A stretch of DNA of 64,000 nucleotides, from NCBI GenBank assembly GCA_021613535.1, contig CP075496.1, positions 2,294,001 to 2,358,000 of the forward strand, given 5' to 3'. Positions 22,957 to 35,382 of the stretch are shown here, one piece after another. This DNA comes from Adineta vaga (lineage: Eukaryota > Rotifera). Numbering within the stretch: the stretch's first letter is position 1; every line of letters begins with the position of its first letter. A program made the translations under genes and the position numbers. The notes beneath the pieces are model-generated. The model made no database searches. It was given only the letters and a program-made list of their open reading frames with translations, and was not told the origin of the DNA.

Positions 22957-25385
22957 TATATAAATAATTAACTTTGATATAAACTTAAATAGCAACACAC
23001 TTCTTTATTTTAATTTAGGATGTGTTTTTGATTAATTCATTCTATCCTTCTTTTTTTCTATAGGCAGAGCATAGGAGAGGTTATTGGTAGAACCACTTCA
23101 TTCTCGTGTCGACAGAGGTCTATAGAAGGCAAGATTCATACACTTGGACGAAAGCAAATTTGTTTCTTCAAAAATGATAGTTTCGTCTTCAACATGTGCA
23201 AGAATATATTGTTTCAAAACAATAATGTAAAATACTATCTTATCAGCTTAGAATATGAAGAGATACTACTTTGAAACGATGAAAACAACTTGTATTAAAC
23301 TAGTATTGAGGATCAATTCAAAGATGATACAGATATTGTAAACGATGTAATTAATCACAGATCTTTAAAAGAACGTGATTGTAAAGTTTTTAGAGATTCA
23401 TTCGCCTTCACTTCAAAAATAGAAGAAAATGTTATAGAAAAATCTGTTTGTTATGTAGCTCGCACATCGGGTTTTAGTGATGTCAAATATTGGACGTCGT
23501 TGATTCGTCTTAATCGCTTGGCTGAATGATGTTAATACATTCGGAGTGAGAATCAATCAATCGACTAACCATATATCTGTGTATTCCAAAAATTTAGTTG
23601 ATGACAAAACAATTGATATTCAATCAATCATCGAAATACAATAATCCTCCGTATATATATATCTACTAATACTGGATTATTAGCCAGCAGGGCAGGAGTT
23701 AATGTATATGGATGATTGAGGAGCCAGAGCAAGCAATGGGACGATCGATTCGAAGATTTCGATAATTTCCTATTTTGAAATTTTGCATCCATTTTTCTAC
23801 TGATTTCTGTCGGGAACAATGCTTTTCCAACGATTACTGGATCGGTTCCGGAGATTGCAATCATCATCATGCTTCGTGACGAAGTTCTAAAGTAATACAT
23901 TGAATTTTGTGTTCCAATCTAAAAGATAAAACTTAAGAGAAATATAAACATTAACAACTCTTACAGTTTCTGTTCCTCAAAATCCAACACAATAAATACG
24001 ATCGCCTAGAAATTCAAATGTGATTCACCTTGCAGGCTAAAGATGTAACATTACTACATACTAGAAAATTTTACTTACTCACTAGGAGGAGAGTATGGAT
24101 GTTCACGAATGTTTAGCGAAGTATTTATAGTTTCATGGCGTCGTGATCTATCTAATCGAAAATATATGCCCTAGTTTAAATATGTGCATAGAACTCTGAT
24201 TGTTTGTCCCTCTAACCATGGAAAATCTATTTGATTGACACCATTAAAATGTATCTGATCGCATCAGAGCACGTTTTGCCATGTCAGATGCAAATATATC
24301 CTATATGCCAAGAATATATGACCACATATATATTTAGCTCACAATAGAATTCGATTATCTTTACTAATTTTGTTTTTAAGATTAATAATTCTACTATTAT
24401 GATCCTTAGTCAGTAGCTCAATTGTTTTTCAAAAAAATATCAGTGTAATAAATTTGAGGGTGTTTCACCTTGAAATCTTTTATCTGTATTTTGATATTGA
24501 CATCATCGAATTCTTATTTTAATATTCTATAGAAAAACCGAGCAAATTTCGATAAATTTTAAAATTTGGAAGAATTATCAGTCTGATTCAACTTGTTGTA
24601 CTTACTTGTTCATATTTCACTATACGTTCACAAAATGCTTGTCTTGTGATCAAGTTTTCTGAAGTACCAATGTTGCATTGGACATCCAAAATAGTAATCA
24701 TACGGCCAATCACCATCGTATTAGACAGTTTTTTTTCGAATGCCTATCTAGGAAGTATTGAATGATTACATTGGATAGCTAATTATAGTAGGCAAGAACA
24801 TATCTTATGATGAGTGAAACAAAAAGCTCTACTGATATGTTCTATTATCATCAGACTGCTTAACTTTTTCTTTAAGAATTTCAAGAGTATAGTGGTTGTT
24901 GTTGATAAGTTTTGAACAAACATTCGAAACTCGCAAAAAAGAGTTATCACACATAGATTCAGGTTATAAGTTCTGGTCTTTGGTTGATTTTATTGTAGAG
25001 TGAAGTTGACTTGTAATATGAGAAAAATCGATTGGCGGATGGATACATATGTAATGAACTGAACTAAACAGAAAACTGAGGAAATGATTGAAGAATTCTA
25101 TCTATCGATTAAAATATTGATGCTCAAAAAGATCCTGTTAGCATTTACTTTCATTCTTGTGAGCGTGAGTACATGAGACGTCTCTGTAATCTATATATAC
25201 ATACAGATCAAAATCCACACCCACTGATATATCAGAATCATTACAAACTGTGAAAATATTTCGAGATATACATTTTATAAATAATAAAAAGTACAAAAAA
25301 CGAAAAAAATATGAACATGCACTTTCTCTCAAGATATACATGTATATAATTATTCTGTCATCAATTAAACATGATCGAATATACT
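22957..25385. other. Gene-poor region with decayed coding remnants
   Basis: No intact gene. On the minus strand several stretches look like former exons. About 24606-24727 has VIGRMITILDVQC followed by a good GTAAGT donor. About 24090-24160 has RRHETINTSLNIREHPYSPP followed by GTGAGT. Around 23985-24010 an in-frame TGA interrupts YCVGF. A frame at 23628-23900 contains SGTDPVIVGKALFP. They may belong to one degenerate gene, but I recognise no family and cannot join them. A microsatellite-like TA run lies near 23650. Confidence 0.3.
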
Positions 25386-26054
25386 TTAAATTACGTAAAT
25401 AATAGATATGAATAGACTGATAATTAGAATCCAAGTGTGTGGAACAATATATTCTCCTTTATTATACCAATAATTTCCACCAGTTGCATACCATCCTTGA
25501 CTTCCAGGTGGATAACGATTGTTAGGTTTGTTATAATAATTATTAGTATTTGGTCTTTGCCATTGATTGTTGTAGTTATTATTATTATTCTGATAATATT
25601 GTTGTTGTTGTTGTGGTTGCTGTTGTTGATGCGAATTTTGAATATAACCACCATTGTGAGTATATGCATGATTGTAACTTACTACACTAATTCCTCCTTC
25701 AGCATCATTTGTATTCGGTTTAATTCCACCGTAGTTTGGATTAACTCCAGTGCCTGCAATTTAGGGAAAAAAATATGTCTGAACAATGAATATTGTTCAA
25801 TAAAAACAAAGTTTACCATAATAAGCACCAGGAGAACCACCACTTGGATTATTCGATCCTCCTGACCATCCTTCGTAAGGAAGACTATTGTGATTTAATT
25901 GCCTGACGACGATAACGTTGAAAAGGTAGCCCATCTATTGTAATTAAAATCAATACTTGTCTTTTTGAAACTTCTAATTATTTATATTCAGCTACTCACT
26001 CGATGAATACAGTAATATATTAGCAAATACAACTAAATACGTAGTATAAATCAT
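25386..26054 (-). CDS. Asn/Gln/Gly-rich prion-like secreted or GPI-anchored protein (frameshift)
   Basis: Exon 1 (about 25998-26054) encodes a signal peptide (MIYTTYLVVFANILLYSSS) and ends at a GTGAGT donor. Exon 2 (25818-25934) gives GLPFQRYRRQAI, then shifts frame at an AAA run (25894-25896), after which NHNSLPYEGWSGG continues. Without that one-base insertion the frame runs on. Exon 3 (25386-25754) is low-complexity: a Q-rich run followed by Asn/Tyr repeats (NNNNNYNNQW, NNYYNKPNNRYPPG). It ends in a hydrophobic tail (TWILIISLFISIIYVI) typical of a GPI signal. Composition resembles prion-like or amyloid-prone extracellular proteins. No enzyme domain is visible and function is unknown. The frameshift means pseudogene or sequence error. 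Confidence 0.6.
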
Positions 26055-26823
26055 ATCTTATGTTTCTAAATACGTGAAATGAGCGCACTTCTGACTTTCT
26101 ACGTCGTGTTTATAGTGATACAACAAATGTGATACTTACTACACTTAGACTTCCTTTTCTTTTTCTCCTTTTTTTTCTCATTGCGCACATAATATTTTTT
26201 GTGTGTATAGCTTCATTTTCTTGCATAAGTATATGTGTTCTTGATAGAAGCATCTGAGTGCAACATGCATATGGACGAGAAAAAGTAACAGAAATAGATA
26301 AAAAAAAGGAAGTCTTGTACAGTTACATCACAAGTACCTTGTCATTATAATCGTCGACAAAGAGAATATGCATATCAAGCAACGCAAATTTTTATGCGTC
26401 ATCTGTTCTATATAGAATAATAATTTTCTGAACGCTAATGAATCATTGTACAAACAAGGAGAAAATGTACTTAAAATACACCAATCGTAGGTGTACTGAA
26501 AAAAACCTTTAAAAAAAGTAAATGTAAATATGAGAATAGAGCGAAAAAAATTATGTTGTCTAAATATTATTTATGAAAAAATAGGAAATAGCAGAGAATA
26601 ATATTTATTTTTTTACAGAGCCTCATTTAGAATTCGACGTGAGAAATATCTACTCAATCAATTCACTAATACAATCAATGTAATATTTGTTTTGTTAGAA
26701 ATAGAAAAACGGATGAATGCATCATAGTGCTCATGTCAATCAGTATAATTATACATAGTATATTATCTGTTAGATACAAGAAAGAAAAACATTAAATCTT
26801 AGAAACAAAACATGAAAAACATA
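26055..26823. other. Intergenic region
   Basis: About 0.77 kb between two leftward genes, downstream of chondroitin synthase and upstream of the prion-like gene. It is AT-rich with homopolymers; no gene or conserved site seen. Confidence 0.5.
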
Positions 26824-29800
26824 TCAGATTTTATTGAGCTCAATCATTTTTAGAACATGTTTCACTAATGTACGCTGTGATCCTAATGTAATCGATTTAG
26901 TTCCTCTACACATTTTCATTTGATCATCTTGCAATGTTGGTGAACATTCTTTTGTATGAAATACGTGCATCAAACTTGTATCAATTGTTCGAAAGACATT
27001 TAAAGTTGATGAATGAACTAATTTATCATAAATTTCAACATCTTCTTTTCCCCATCCATTTATTTCCACATTCCAATTTCCAATTGATCCTAAATCTGAT
27101 TTGTAAATTCCAAGCATACCAAAACCATATTGACGCCAATAACCAATATCATCACGTAAATGAAATGATGAAAAATTCATTTGTATTGAATTTGTTTCCC
27201 AATAATGTGGATCATATTGGCTGAAAATAATTGGAAAATAGACTTGTTTATGAAAAATAGTATGATGACGAATACGTGGAAATAAATCACGAGTAAAAAT
27301 CATATCAAGATCGATGAAAAATAATAAATCTGTATCATTAAAACGAGATGCACCATACGAACGTGCATAACCACGTGTGAAATTTCCATTCGGAACTTCA
27401 ATTAAATGTATACGTGATGCTTGCCGATTGGCAATGAATTTTTTTATATAATCAACTATTGTCGACATTTGTTCACCACTTTCTTCAGCTGTTTCCATTA
27501 GAATAACGTAAAGATGTATATTAAGAAATTCCGTATCATTAGAACGCATTACAATATGATCAAAATTCGTTAATAATCGTTTGAGTGTAGGAAGACGTCC
27601 ACTAACAGGTACGATCATATGTATAGGAACGAATGAAGAAGTAGAAGGAGAAGAAGATGTTACAGTCACATTTTTCTTAACAATCACCGGCGAAATTCGT
27701 TCAACAAGATTAGGAGAACCAGCTCCCGAAGAAATTTGTATTGCACTTGAAAAGGAGGAGAATAACTCGCGAAAGTATAGAGGACGAAATTTTTGTACGA
27801 CATACACACGTTTTCGTACAGGAACCTAAATAAAAATATATCATATATAAATTCAATTTATCAACAATTTCTTTCTCCTTCTTTTGATTAAATAACTTAC
27901 CGACATTTTTTTGCCCGAATATTTTCGATAGATAAGAAATAAATCCAGAATATAATTCATTCCATATCTTGGCGTATGTTTATAATAACCATAGAGAGTT
28001 TTTTTATATTCTAAAAATCGACCCATTGTTCTCGAAATTTTATTTACTTCTTCCATATATGTCCGAACTACTTCATCGAAACATTGTTTATATCCTGGCT
28101 CAATTGATCGTACTGGTAATTCAGTATTCGCTGAATATTGGCTAGCAGTAAATAATGTATATACATTAGGTTCATTTATTTCATATGAATAATTGTTTTT
28201 CTGACGAGAAAATTTATTATGATAATTATTTAATGTTTTTGTTCGTCTTAAATGATCATGATTGTTATTATTAATATGATAAGTTTTAATCGAAAGAGAA
28301 GGATCAAATAATGAGCGAAATATTGAATCATTAGATAAGTATGATGATTGGGATGGAGATGGTAACGAAGAACTAATTGATTGACTGAAATATTTTTGTA
28401 AAACTTTCCAAAATTGATGATCTAAAAATTAAATTTGAAAACAATTAGAAATGAAATCTTTAAAACTTCTCGTGTTCTATACCTTGTTGTTCGGGATTAT
28501 CATCAATAAATAATCGATATGTATTATTATATAATGACATAATTTGTTCAGCAATATGGTGATCAGGTTTATTTAAGATTTGATATTGTCGTTTTAATTT
28601 TACTTTAATTTGTTCATTCTTGGTTTTTTGTATTAATTTTGAAAGATTTTTTGCATGAAGTTTTATTTGATTGTTTACAACAATTATTTGATCATAAAGA
28701 CTAATTTGACGTCTCAATAACATATTTCGTTGTTCAAGTTCCATTATTCGTCGTTGTAAAGCAAAATTATGTACACGTGTAAATACACGTATGTCTTTTA
28801 TAGAATGAAGACTAACTGCACGAAGAATATCAGTCGATACAAGATTTGATGCTCGATATCCGTCAGTTTTATTTGGATGATTGTACAAAATATGTTGCAT
28901 TTCATATGACCATGTACATGATGTATTAGCAAATTTATGTACACATCGACCAAGTTCAACATCTTCATGAAATGTATAGAAATTTTTCAGACATTTCTTA
29001 ATATGTGGTGTAAAACGCGCTAAAGTTTCACGCGATAGAATAATTCCAGGTCCACCCATACAAAAATTTTCATTTTCACCTAAAGCTAATTTACCATATT
29101 CATCTTTTGTTCCCATACCTGGTTGACCAATATAATAAGGTTTGCCTAAAAGTACAAAATAGAAATTGTTTGATTTCGAATAACTATTCGATATTTACGA
29201 TTATCGATTGAGCGAAGTAATTTTTCTAAATTATCTGTTCTGATATAAACATCATCATCAACACGCATAAACCATTCGAATTTATTTAAATAATGATCAT
29301 AAATATATTTCATCATTAGAAACGATTTCTTTTGTGGCGGATATGTATCTGTTACTGATGGTAAACTCACAAGATTAATACGTGAATCATTTGTTGTTGA
29401 ACCTTCACTTGAAAAGAATATGACTTGACCAGGTACTTTGTCTGCCCATGTACGCATGACAGTAGGTGCACGTGTAGTTAAGAAATCTTTACTTGTCATA
29501 ACAGCAATCAAAATTAATTGTTTTTTTTGTGAAACACGTGGTAAATTAATTGTTGCGATGGAATTTACTCGAGTGTTATTATTATTATTGTTTAATAAAT
29601 TATTTGACTCATGTTGAGAAGATAAGTCATCTGTAATACAACGTTTAACATTACAAAGAAAAACAAGACCAGATTGAAAACCAATAACAGTAGAGATAAG
29701 TAAAAAAATTAATGATAACCACCATGATGGACCACGAATATTATTTGCAATACGACCATTATGTGGTGATGGTAGTGATTGACGATACGTTTTCTTTGAT

Positions 29801-30167
29801 GGTAAATTCAATTTGTTGGAATTCTAAGTAGAAAAAAATGTTTCATAATTCAATCTATTTACGTTAATTCAAAGAAATCAATCACCTGAGACATAAATCA
29901 CAAATTCATTTTTTAACTAAACTTTCTTCCTTCGGTTTTTTTTTCAAGTAGATGCACGCAAATCAAACCTGATATGACTTTCACATACAATTACTTTTTT
30001 CGTTTGAAGTATTTTTCATCTCTCTTCTCTAGTCAAGTATCCTCTTAGAAGAAATACAATCGTATCATGATACACTCGAAAAAACACTCATAATCATACG
30101 AATAACAACGAGAACATATTTCTATTTTTTCTATAATTACTTCAATGATATTTACCGACTTCGTCAT
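26824..30167 (-). CDS. CHSY: Chondroitin sulfate synthase (bifunctional glycosyltransferase)
   Basis: Type II Golgi membrane protein, mini exon 1 (30156-30167, MTKS) followed by exon 2 starting at 29823. A transmembrane anchor lies at WWLSLIFLLISTVIGF. The N-terminal beta3-glycosyltransferase domain has LILIAVMTSKDFL, TRAPTVMRTW, EWFMRVDDDVYI (DxD metal site), NFCMGGPGIILSRE, and FHEDVELGRCV. A central CHGN region carries GYYKHTPRYGMNYILDLFLI and GKKMSVPVRKRVY. The C-terminal beta4-GalNAc transferase-like domain has LLFFIDLDMIFTRD (DLD in place of the usual DVD), YFPIIFSQYDP and NGWGKEDVEIYDKL. The enzyme polymerises the alternating GlcA/GalNAc chondroitin backbone. Introns are short and in phase. 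A second possible first exon lies at 31162-31335. Confidence 0.95.
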
Positions 30168-31161
30168 TTCGAACACATTGTATTAACAAATGATTATCTT
30201 TAGTACGATTTAATTCATATTTTATCCTACTTCTTTTGCTTTTTTGTTCTGTCTGATTTATTATAATTGTGGACGATATCGAACACGCACATATGCGAAG
30301 GAAAAAAAAAGGCCAAAGTATTGAATTTTATACTTAGTTAATAGTTATAGAAACAGTGATCCCGTCGAAGTTTTGTCTTGTATGCAAACTTTCATGTAAA
30401 TACAAAAGAATTTTTTTTCTCCTTAGAAAATCAATATCAGACCTGACATAAACAGAAAGAGAAGGACTGATCCGCAAAACGAAATCTGATATTGAAACTA
30501 CAGAGATTGTATGAAGAGTAACCGAATAAATGAAAATATTTTATACTTTTTTCAAATTTAATCTCTCCTGACCTTGTCCATTGAAGACATTCTACGGTTA
30601 TCCATCTTGAATTTATCGACGATTTATTATGAAACAAAACAACAAGATGAAAGATTCAGATCTCATAAATCTTATTTTGACGAGTCAGACGTTTTTTTCG
30701 ATTAAATTTTCTAATTATATTGATCAAATAACTCTCCTACTTATTCATTTTCGATCAAAATCAACAAATTACAGTTCGGTTGTCGCGGCCCGAAGAAATA
30801 ACAAAACTCAACCTACTTAAACAAATAAAACGTGAAAATATTGAGCTTAACATTAGTAAACATATCGTGTATGAAAATAGATGTTTTTTTTATTGTGATT
30901 TGCAGAAAGAACTATTTGTTGTGTTAGCCGTCTAATAGAAGAAAAAAATGCATACTCTCTGAGTACATTCCTCGATTAAAATTAATGTAATTCATTACCA
31001 AGATTATTATTCTGCTACACACTCAATTTAAACCACGATACTTTATGCAGATTATAAATAAATAATCATTCGGCATATGTATCGTTAAGAATTAACTGTT
31101 TCTTTTTACGGTAGACCTTTGTCTATCTATTCTACAGGGATATAACAAATGATACACTTAC

Positions 31162-31335
31162 ATTAGATGAATCGGATAGAAGAATTGCAGGCTGACTGAT
31201 AGTTTTATTAAGATGATTAAATTGAGTATTTGTTTCTTGTGATATTCGACGTTTTGAATTGTGATAATTTTGTTGTTTATGATCACCAAATCCAAGAAGA
31301 TTTTCAATGATTTCGAATATTTTTAATAAAGGCAT
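31162..31335 (-). CDS. Candidate alternative first exon of chondroitin sulfate synthase
   Basis: 58 codons from ATG 31335, starting MPLLKIFEIIENLLGFGDHK and ending ...LLSDSSN immediately before a consensus GTAAGT donor. It ends in phase 0, and the synthase exon 2 (from 29823) begins in phase 0, so splicing would add a longer cytoplasmic tail. The intermediate 31,161-29,824 stretch has no other obvious exon. It could instead belong to an unrelated small gene. Confidence 0.4.
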
Positions 31336-34300
31336 GAAATTAATTTCAATCGAACTTCATATATGAATAAATATTATTTAAAAATCTAAAAGAAGAGAAA
31401 GATAATCATTTTCGTACAAATTGATGGAAATGTAATAAATAAAAAAAGAAAACAGAATTCCATGTATGGATAAATAAATATTTAATAAAAAAGAAAAGGA
31501 ACTTCTGAATAAATCAAATCAAATGTGCAAATAAGTTTGAGATTTCTTTCTATAAAAGTTATTGATTTAATAGCTCGCATCGTGTATCCAAGTTCGAACT
31601 TATTAATGATGCAAAAATTCTGATTATGGTACGAACGAAACAAAAAAAAAATGAATCCACTTTAGTCTCATGGAATATATATATATATATACGTACACAT
31701 ACCCTTCGGGGGCAATCAAATGCATACAACGTTTGAGAAGCTCTTGAAGTTCAATCAATAAAAGAGAAAATACGGAGTAGCGGCGAGAATAAACTTCAAA
31801 AGCAAATTGAAATTACATACGATTATGCCTAAAAGTAATAATCGATTCTAACTTCTGTTGACAACCATGAAAATAAAAACGAAATGAAATATGAGAAAAA
31901 GTTCTCGTTTCTTTTTTTTTCACTTATTTTTTATTTCACTACGCATAATTTCATTCAAATCGTCAAATGACAACTATTATTTCATTTATTTAATCCTTTT
32001 TCTCTTTTTCGTTGATTCACATAAACTTACGCCTCTCCATTAGTTATACGATCTCTCTACGAACGTCATCGTAACTCATAACAACAGCAGTTTGTTAACC
32101 AAATATTTTTTATCATTCATGTGACACATTTAATCACTTGTTTTTTTTAAACTAAACTACTCTACATATTAGTAATATTTCATTCAATTCTACACGAATC
32201 TCACTGTAACAAATGAATGTCGAAAGTAATTACTCACATTTAGATTTCTTTTAGATGACAAACAAACAAAACTTTCTCACATATTGATAGTTTTTCAGGT
32301 TTATATATGTAAATAATCGAATTTTCTGCGAAAAATATCTTTCGTTTCACTTTTCTCTTCCAAATCAACTCATGACGTATTGTATTTTCATCAGAGCTAT
32401 TTTTCTTACTTTTGTCGACCAATTTTACTTGAGTCATGAATGATTTCTCAAATAAATTTTGAAAATATGGAACATAAACAAATGAAGTTATTGAAAAATA
32501 GTAGAATTGTTAAATCTCACCTTGAATAATGAAATAATAAGTATCTGAAAAGAAAATAAAATTATTTTTTCTCCTGAAGGATTAAAAAAAAATAATCCCA
32601 TCAATGTAAAAATCATGATCGACAAAAGGAACTGACAAAACTGTTATTTTACAACCATAGTAACTTTGATTCCAAAAATATAACGATGATCCTTTTTCAC
32701 AATGTATTAAATTTATGAAAAGAGAAACTATTCAAGAATAAATCAAGCTTTATGTGATGTTCTTACCCCTATTTCTCCTTGTCGACAAAGAAAAAGTATC
32801 AACAGTCTTGTTCTTTTCAATTTGCAGATGTTTGAAAGTAATCAATCTTAATCAAATCTAATAAGTCTTGTTTTTCGTCAGACGTAAATTCATAGAATAA
32901 TCAAAATCACGTACGATTTCTTTCATTGTATGAATATAAGTATGAAGGATTTGTTTCTACCTAAGAAGTTTGAAGTGAAATCAGTTTTCAAACATTTTAT
33001 TATACGGAATTAATGGTAATGTTGAAATCTTTTCGGTTTTTTTCCTATTTTCTTTTGACGTTATTATTGTTGATCTTATTGCACTATGCAGTTGTACGTT
33101 TTCGTTGAAAAAAAAAACGCATCGATTTTGTTTTCAAATGAAACAGTCAAACGATTTGAAAAGTTATTAGAAAAATATATGGTTAAAAAGTGTTACGCAT
33201 ACTCTTGCTTATCAGAATTACAGACAGATCGGAATTTTTGGAGACGACAGAGACCTTATATATGCGAGTAAGGCAAAAAAATAATATACGGACGATATTT
33301 AAGTACATTTTCGTGTTTAGAAAAAGAAGTGTGATACTCAATACAATTCTCAATTTGAAGAACAAATGTTAGAAATAGTCAAGTTAGAATAACGAATTTT
33401 TTCATAATATAAATAAGGGAGCACAAAAAGAAGTAGAATGACTATACCTACTGACTTTATATATTTCTGTCAACCTGTAGATGTCAGCATATAAACAGAC
33501 GCTAATTTGTAGTCATTAATCACTTATTGATTGAGAACATCTATGTATTAAATCCTTGTTTACTAAAGAATTTATTCTAAATATATTGAAACATGCAGAA
33601 GAATCTCTTCTATTAATAGGAATTAAAAAAAACAAATGATTACTCACATAACATAGTGATTTGAAAAATACAAATCTTATTGTTACTAATTTTCGATTTG
33701 TAACGCAAAGTATTTCTTCCAGAAGTTCGTTTCAGTACAAAACAATATCAAAGCTCGTGTTCCATTTCGAATAATGAGATAAATATATGAAATAAAGCTC
33801 GATAACAAAAACATACATAATTATATTGATGAAGATATGTATACATATTATTTTGAGTTAACAGAACATTGTACGAATAATGTTCTTATTAATAACATAT
33901 GAAGAATATATATCTGAAAATAATCAAAAAAAAAATGTCATCAATATCGACGTTGTATAATGTCAGAATAAGATTATTGACGAAAAGAAAAATACGAATT
34001 GGAAGAGAAATCTGACAAAAACAACATTATATTTTCATTCTGAATACACGACTATATTATTTGAATCATTTCACCAATTTGTAATCAGATGTATGATCTA
34101 CATAAAGGTCCAAAGCATAATAATTATCTCACCTGAACAAGAAATAGTCATGCATATTTAACAATGAATCTATTTTCAATGTAATATACGTGAGATTAAC
34201 TTTAAATTTATCTCCTTTATAATCATATTTGGAAAAGAAAAACGTCAAACTTACTTTTCTTTCCTGTTTCATTTTCAGTCGACTAATTCATCATTTATTT

Positions 34301-35382
34301 CATCGTCATGACAGTCCAATAAGTTATTTACTTAAGTACATATGTATGTGCGTATGTGTCTCATGCATGTTTTTCTTCCTATAGACTTTTTCGTTCGATC
34401 TAAACACACACACACACACATGGTTTTGATCGGCGAGTATACTCACAAGTTNNNNNNNNNNNNNNNNNNNNNNNCACAAGTTAAAATCACATTCTCAAAT
34501 ATTTGAATAAAAGCAAAAAACCGCCTATCTCAGAAGAATAAATTCCGTACTTATCATTTGTCTGTCAACCTGATCCCACTAACTGAAATATCAAGCGTTT
34601 ACTTACATGATGTTATACATATGTCTGTCTCATTCTATTATGTCATAAAACAATACTCTCGTTACGTAATATTATACATGTCTGAGAAATATAAGGACGA
34701 AGAATCATACAAAATGCATCTACTGATAAGAATAAGAACAATACTCGAAAATGTTACTTCTTTCAAAGAGAAGAGAAGAGAAGACTTAACTGTTTGTGTA
34801 TATTGTATGATTGTTCATATTACTCTGATGACAATAAAAGAAAATTCGAACAATCTAAAGATAAGAGTATGAAGAAAGAAGCAAATTGTTCAGAATCAAT
34901 GAAATATTGTTGTTATGTATCACTATACGAGTTCAGTCAACACTAGATATTCATGTGAACAAGTATTAGCATAAGTATGCATTAGAAATTCTGATGTTAT
35001 AACTTTATTTCATGATTTATATTTATATTTTCATTTCTTTTAAAGCTTTCAATGATGAAGTCCTTTTTACAGACAAGGACACAACAGTATTGACTTCTTG
35101 AATGAGAATATTTTTACTCTTTTATTCTTTCTTTCAATGAAGAAGTGATAAATGTAAGAATGATCATATGAATCCAATATATGACCAATAAATTTCTATT
35201 TGACAAAGAAATTTTTTAATATTTTAAAAATTGAAAAAGAAAATCACACAAACAATTAAGAAATTTCACTGCATAGATGCGTGTGTTACGAGCGTTTACG
35301 TCAAGTATACATATATAAATTGTGGTCATTATTATCACGGGGCCATAAAACAAGTAGACGCAGAGAGAATAAACTAATTTGT
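31336..35382. other. Long AT-rich intergenic region
   Basis: About 4 kb between the synthase 5' exon and the end of the MRL gene. Contents are homopolymers, a TA repeat near 31677-31690, an AC run near 34404-34420, and scattered short frames with no family motif. A frame at 32240-32437 begins MTQVKLVDK before a GTAAGA-like donor but has no supported partner. Confidence 0.5.
34452..34474. other. Assembly gap (23 N)
   Basis: A run of unknown bases. The octamer CACAAGTT stands directly before and directly after the gap, so the two contig ends may overlap or the gap may lie in a local repeat; the true distance is unknown. Confidence 0.99.

Noticed and set aside
34404-34420. AC dinucleotide run considered as a telomere-type repeat
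   Set aside because: Too short and not of the TGTGGG type known for bdelloid telomeres.
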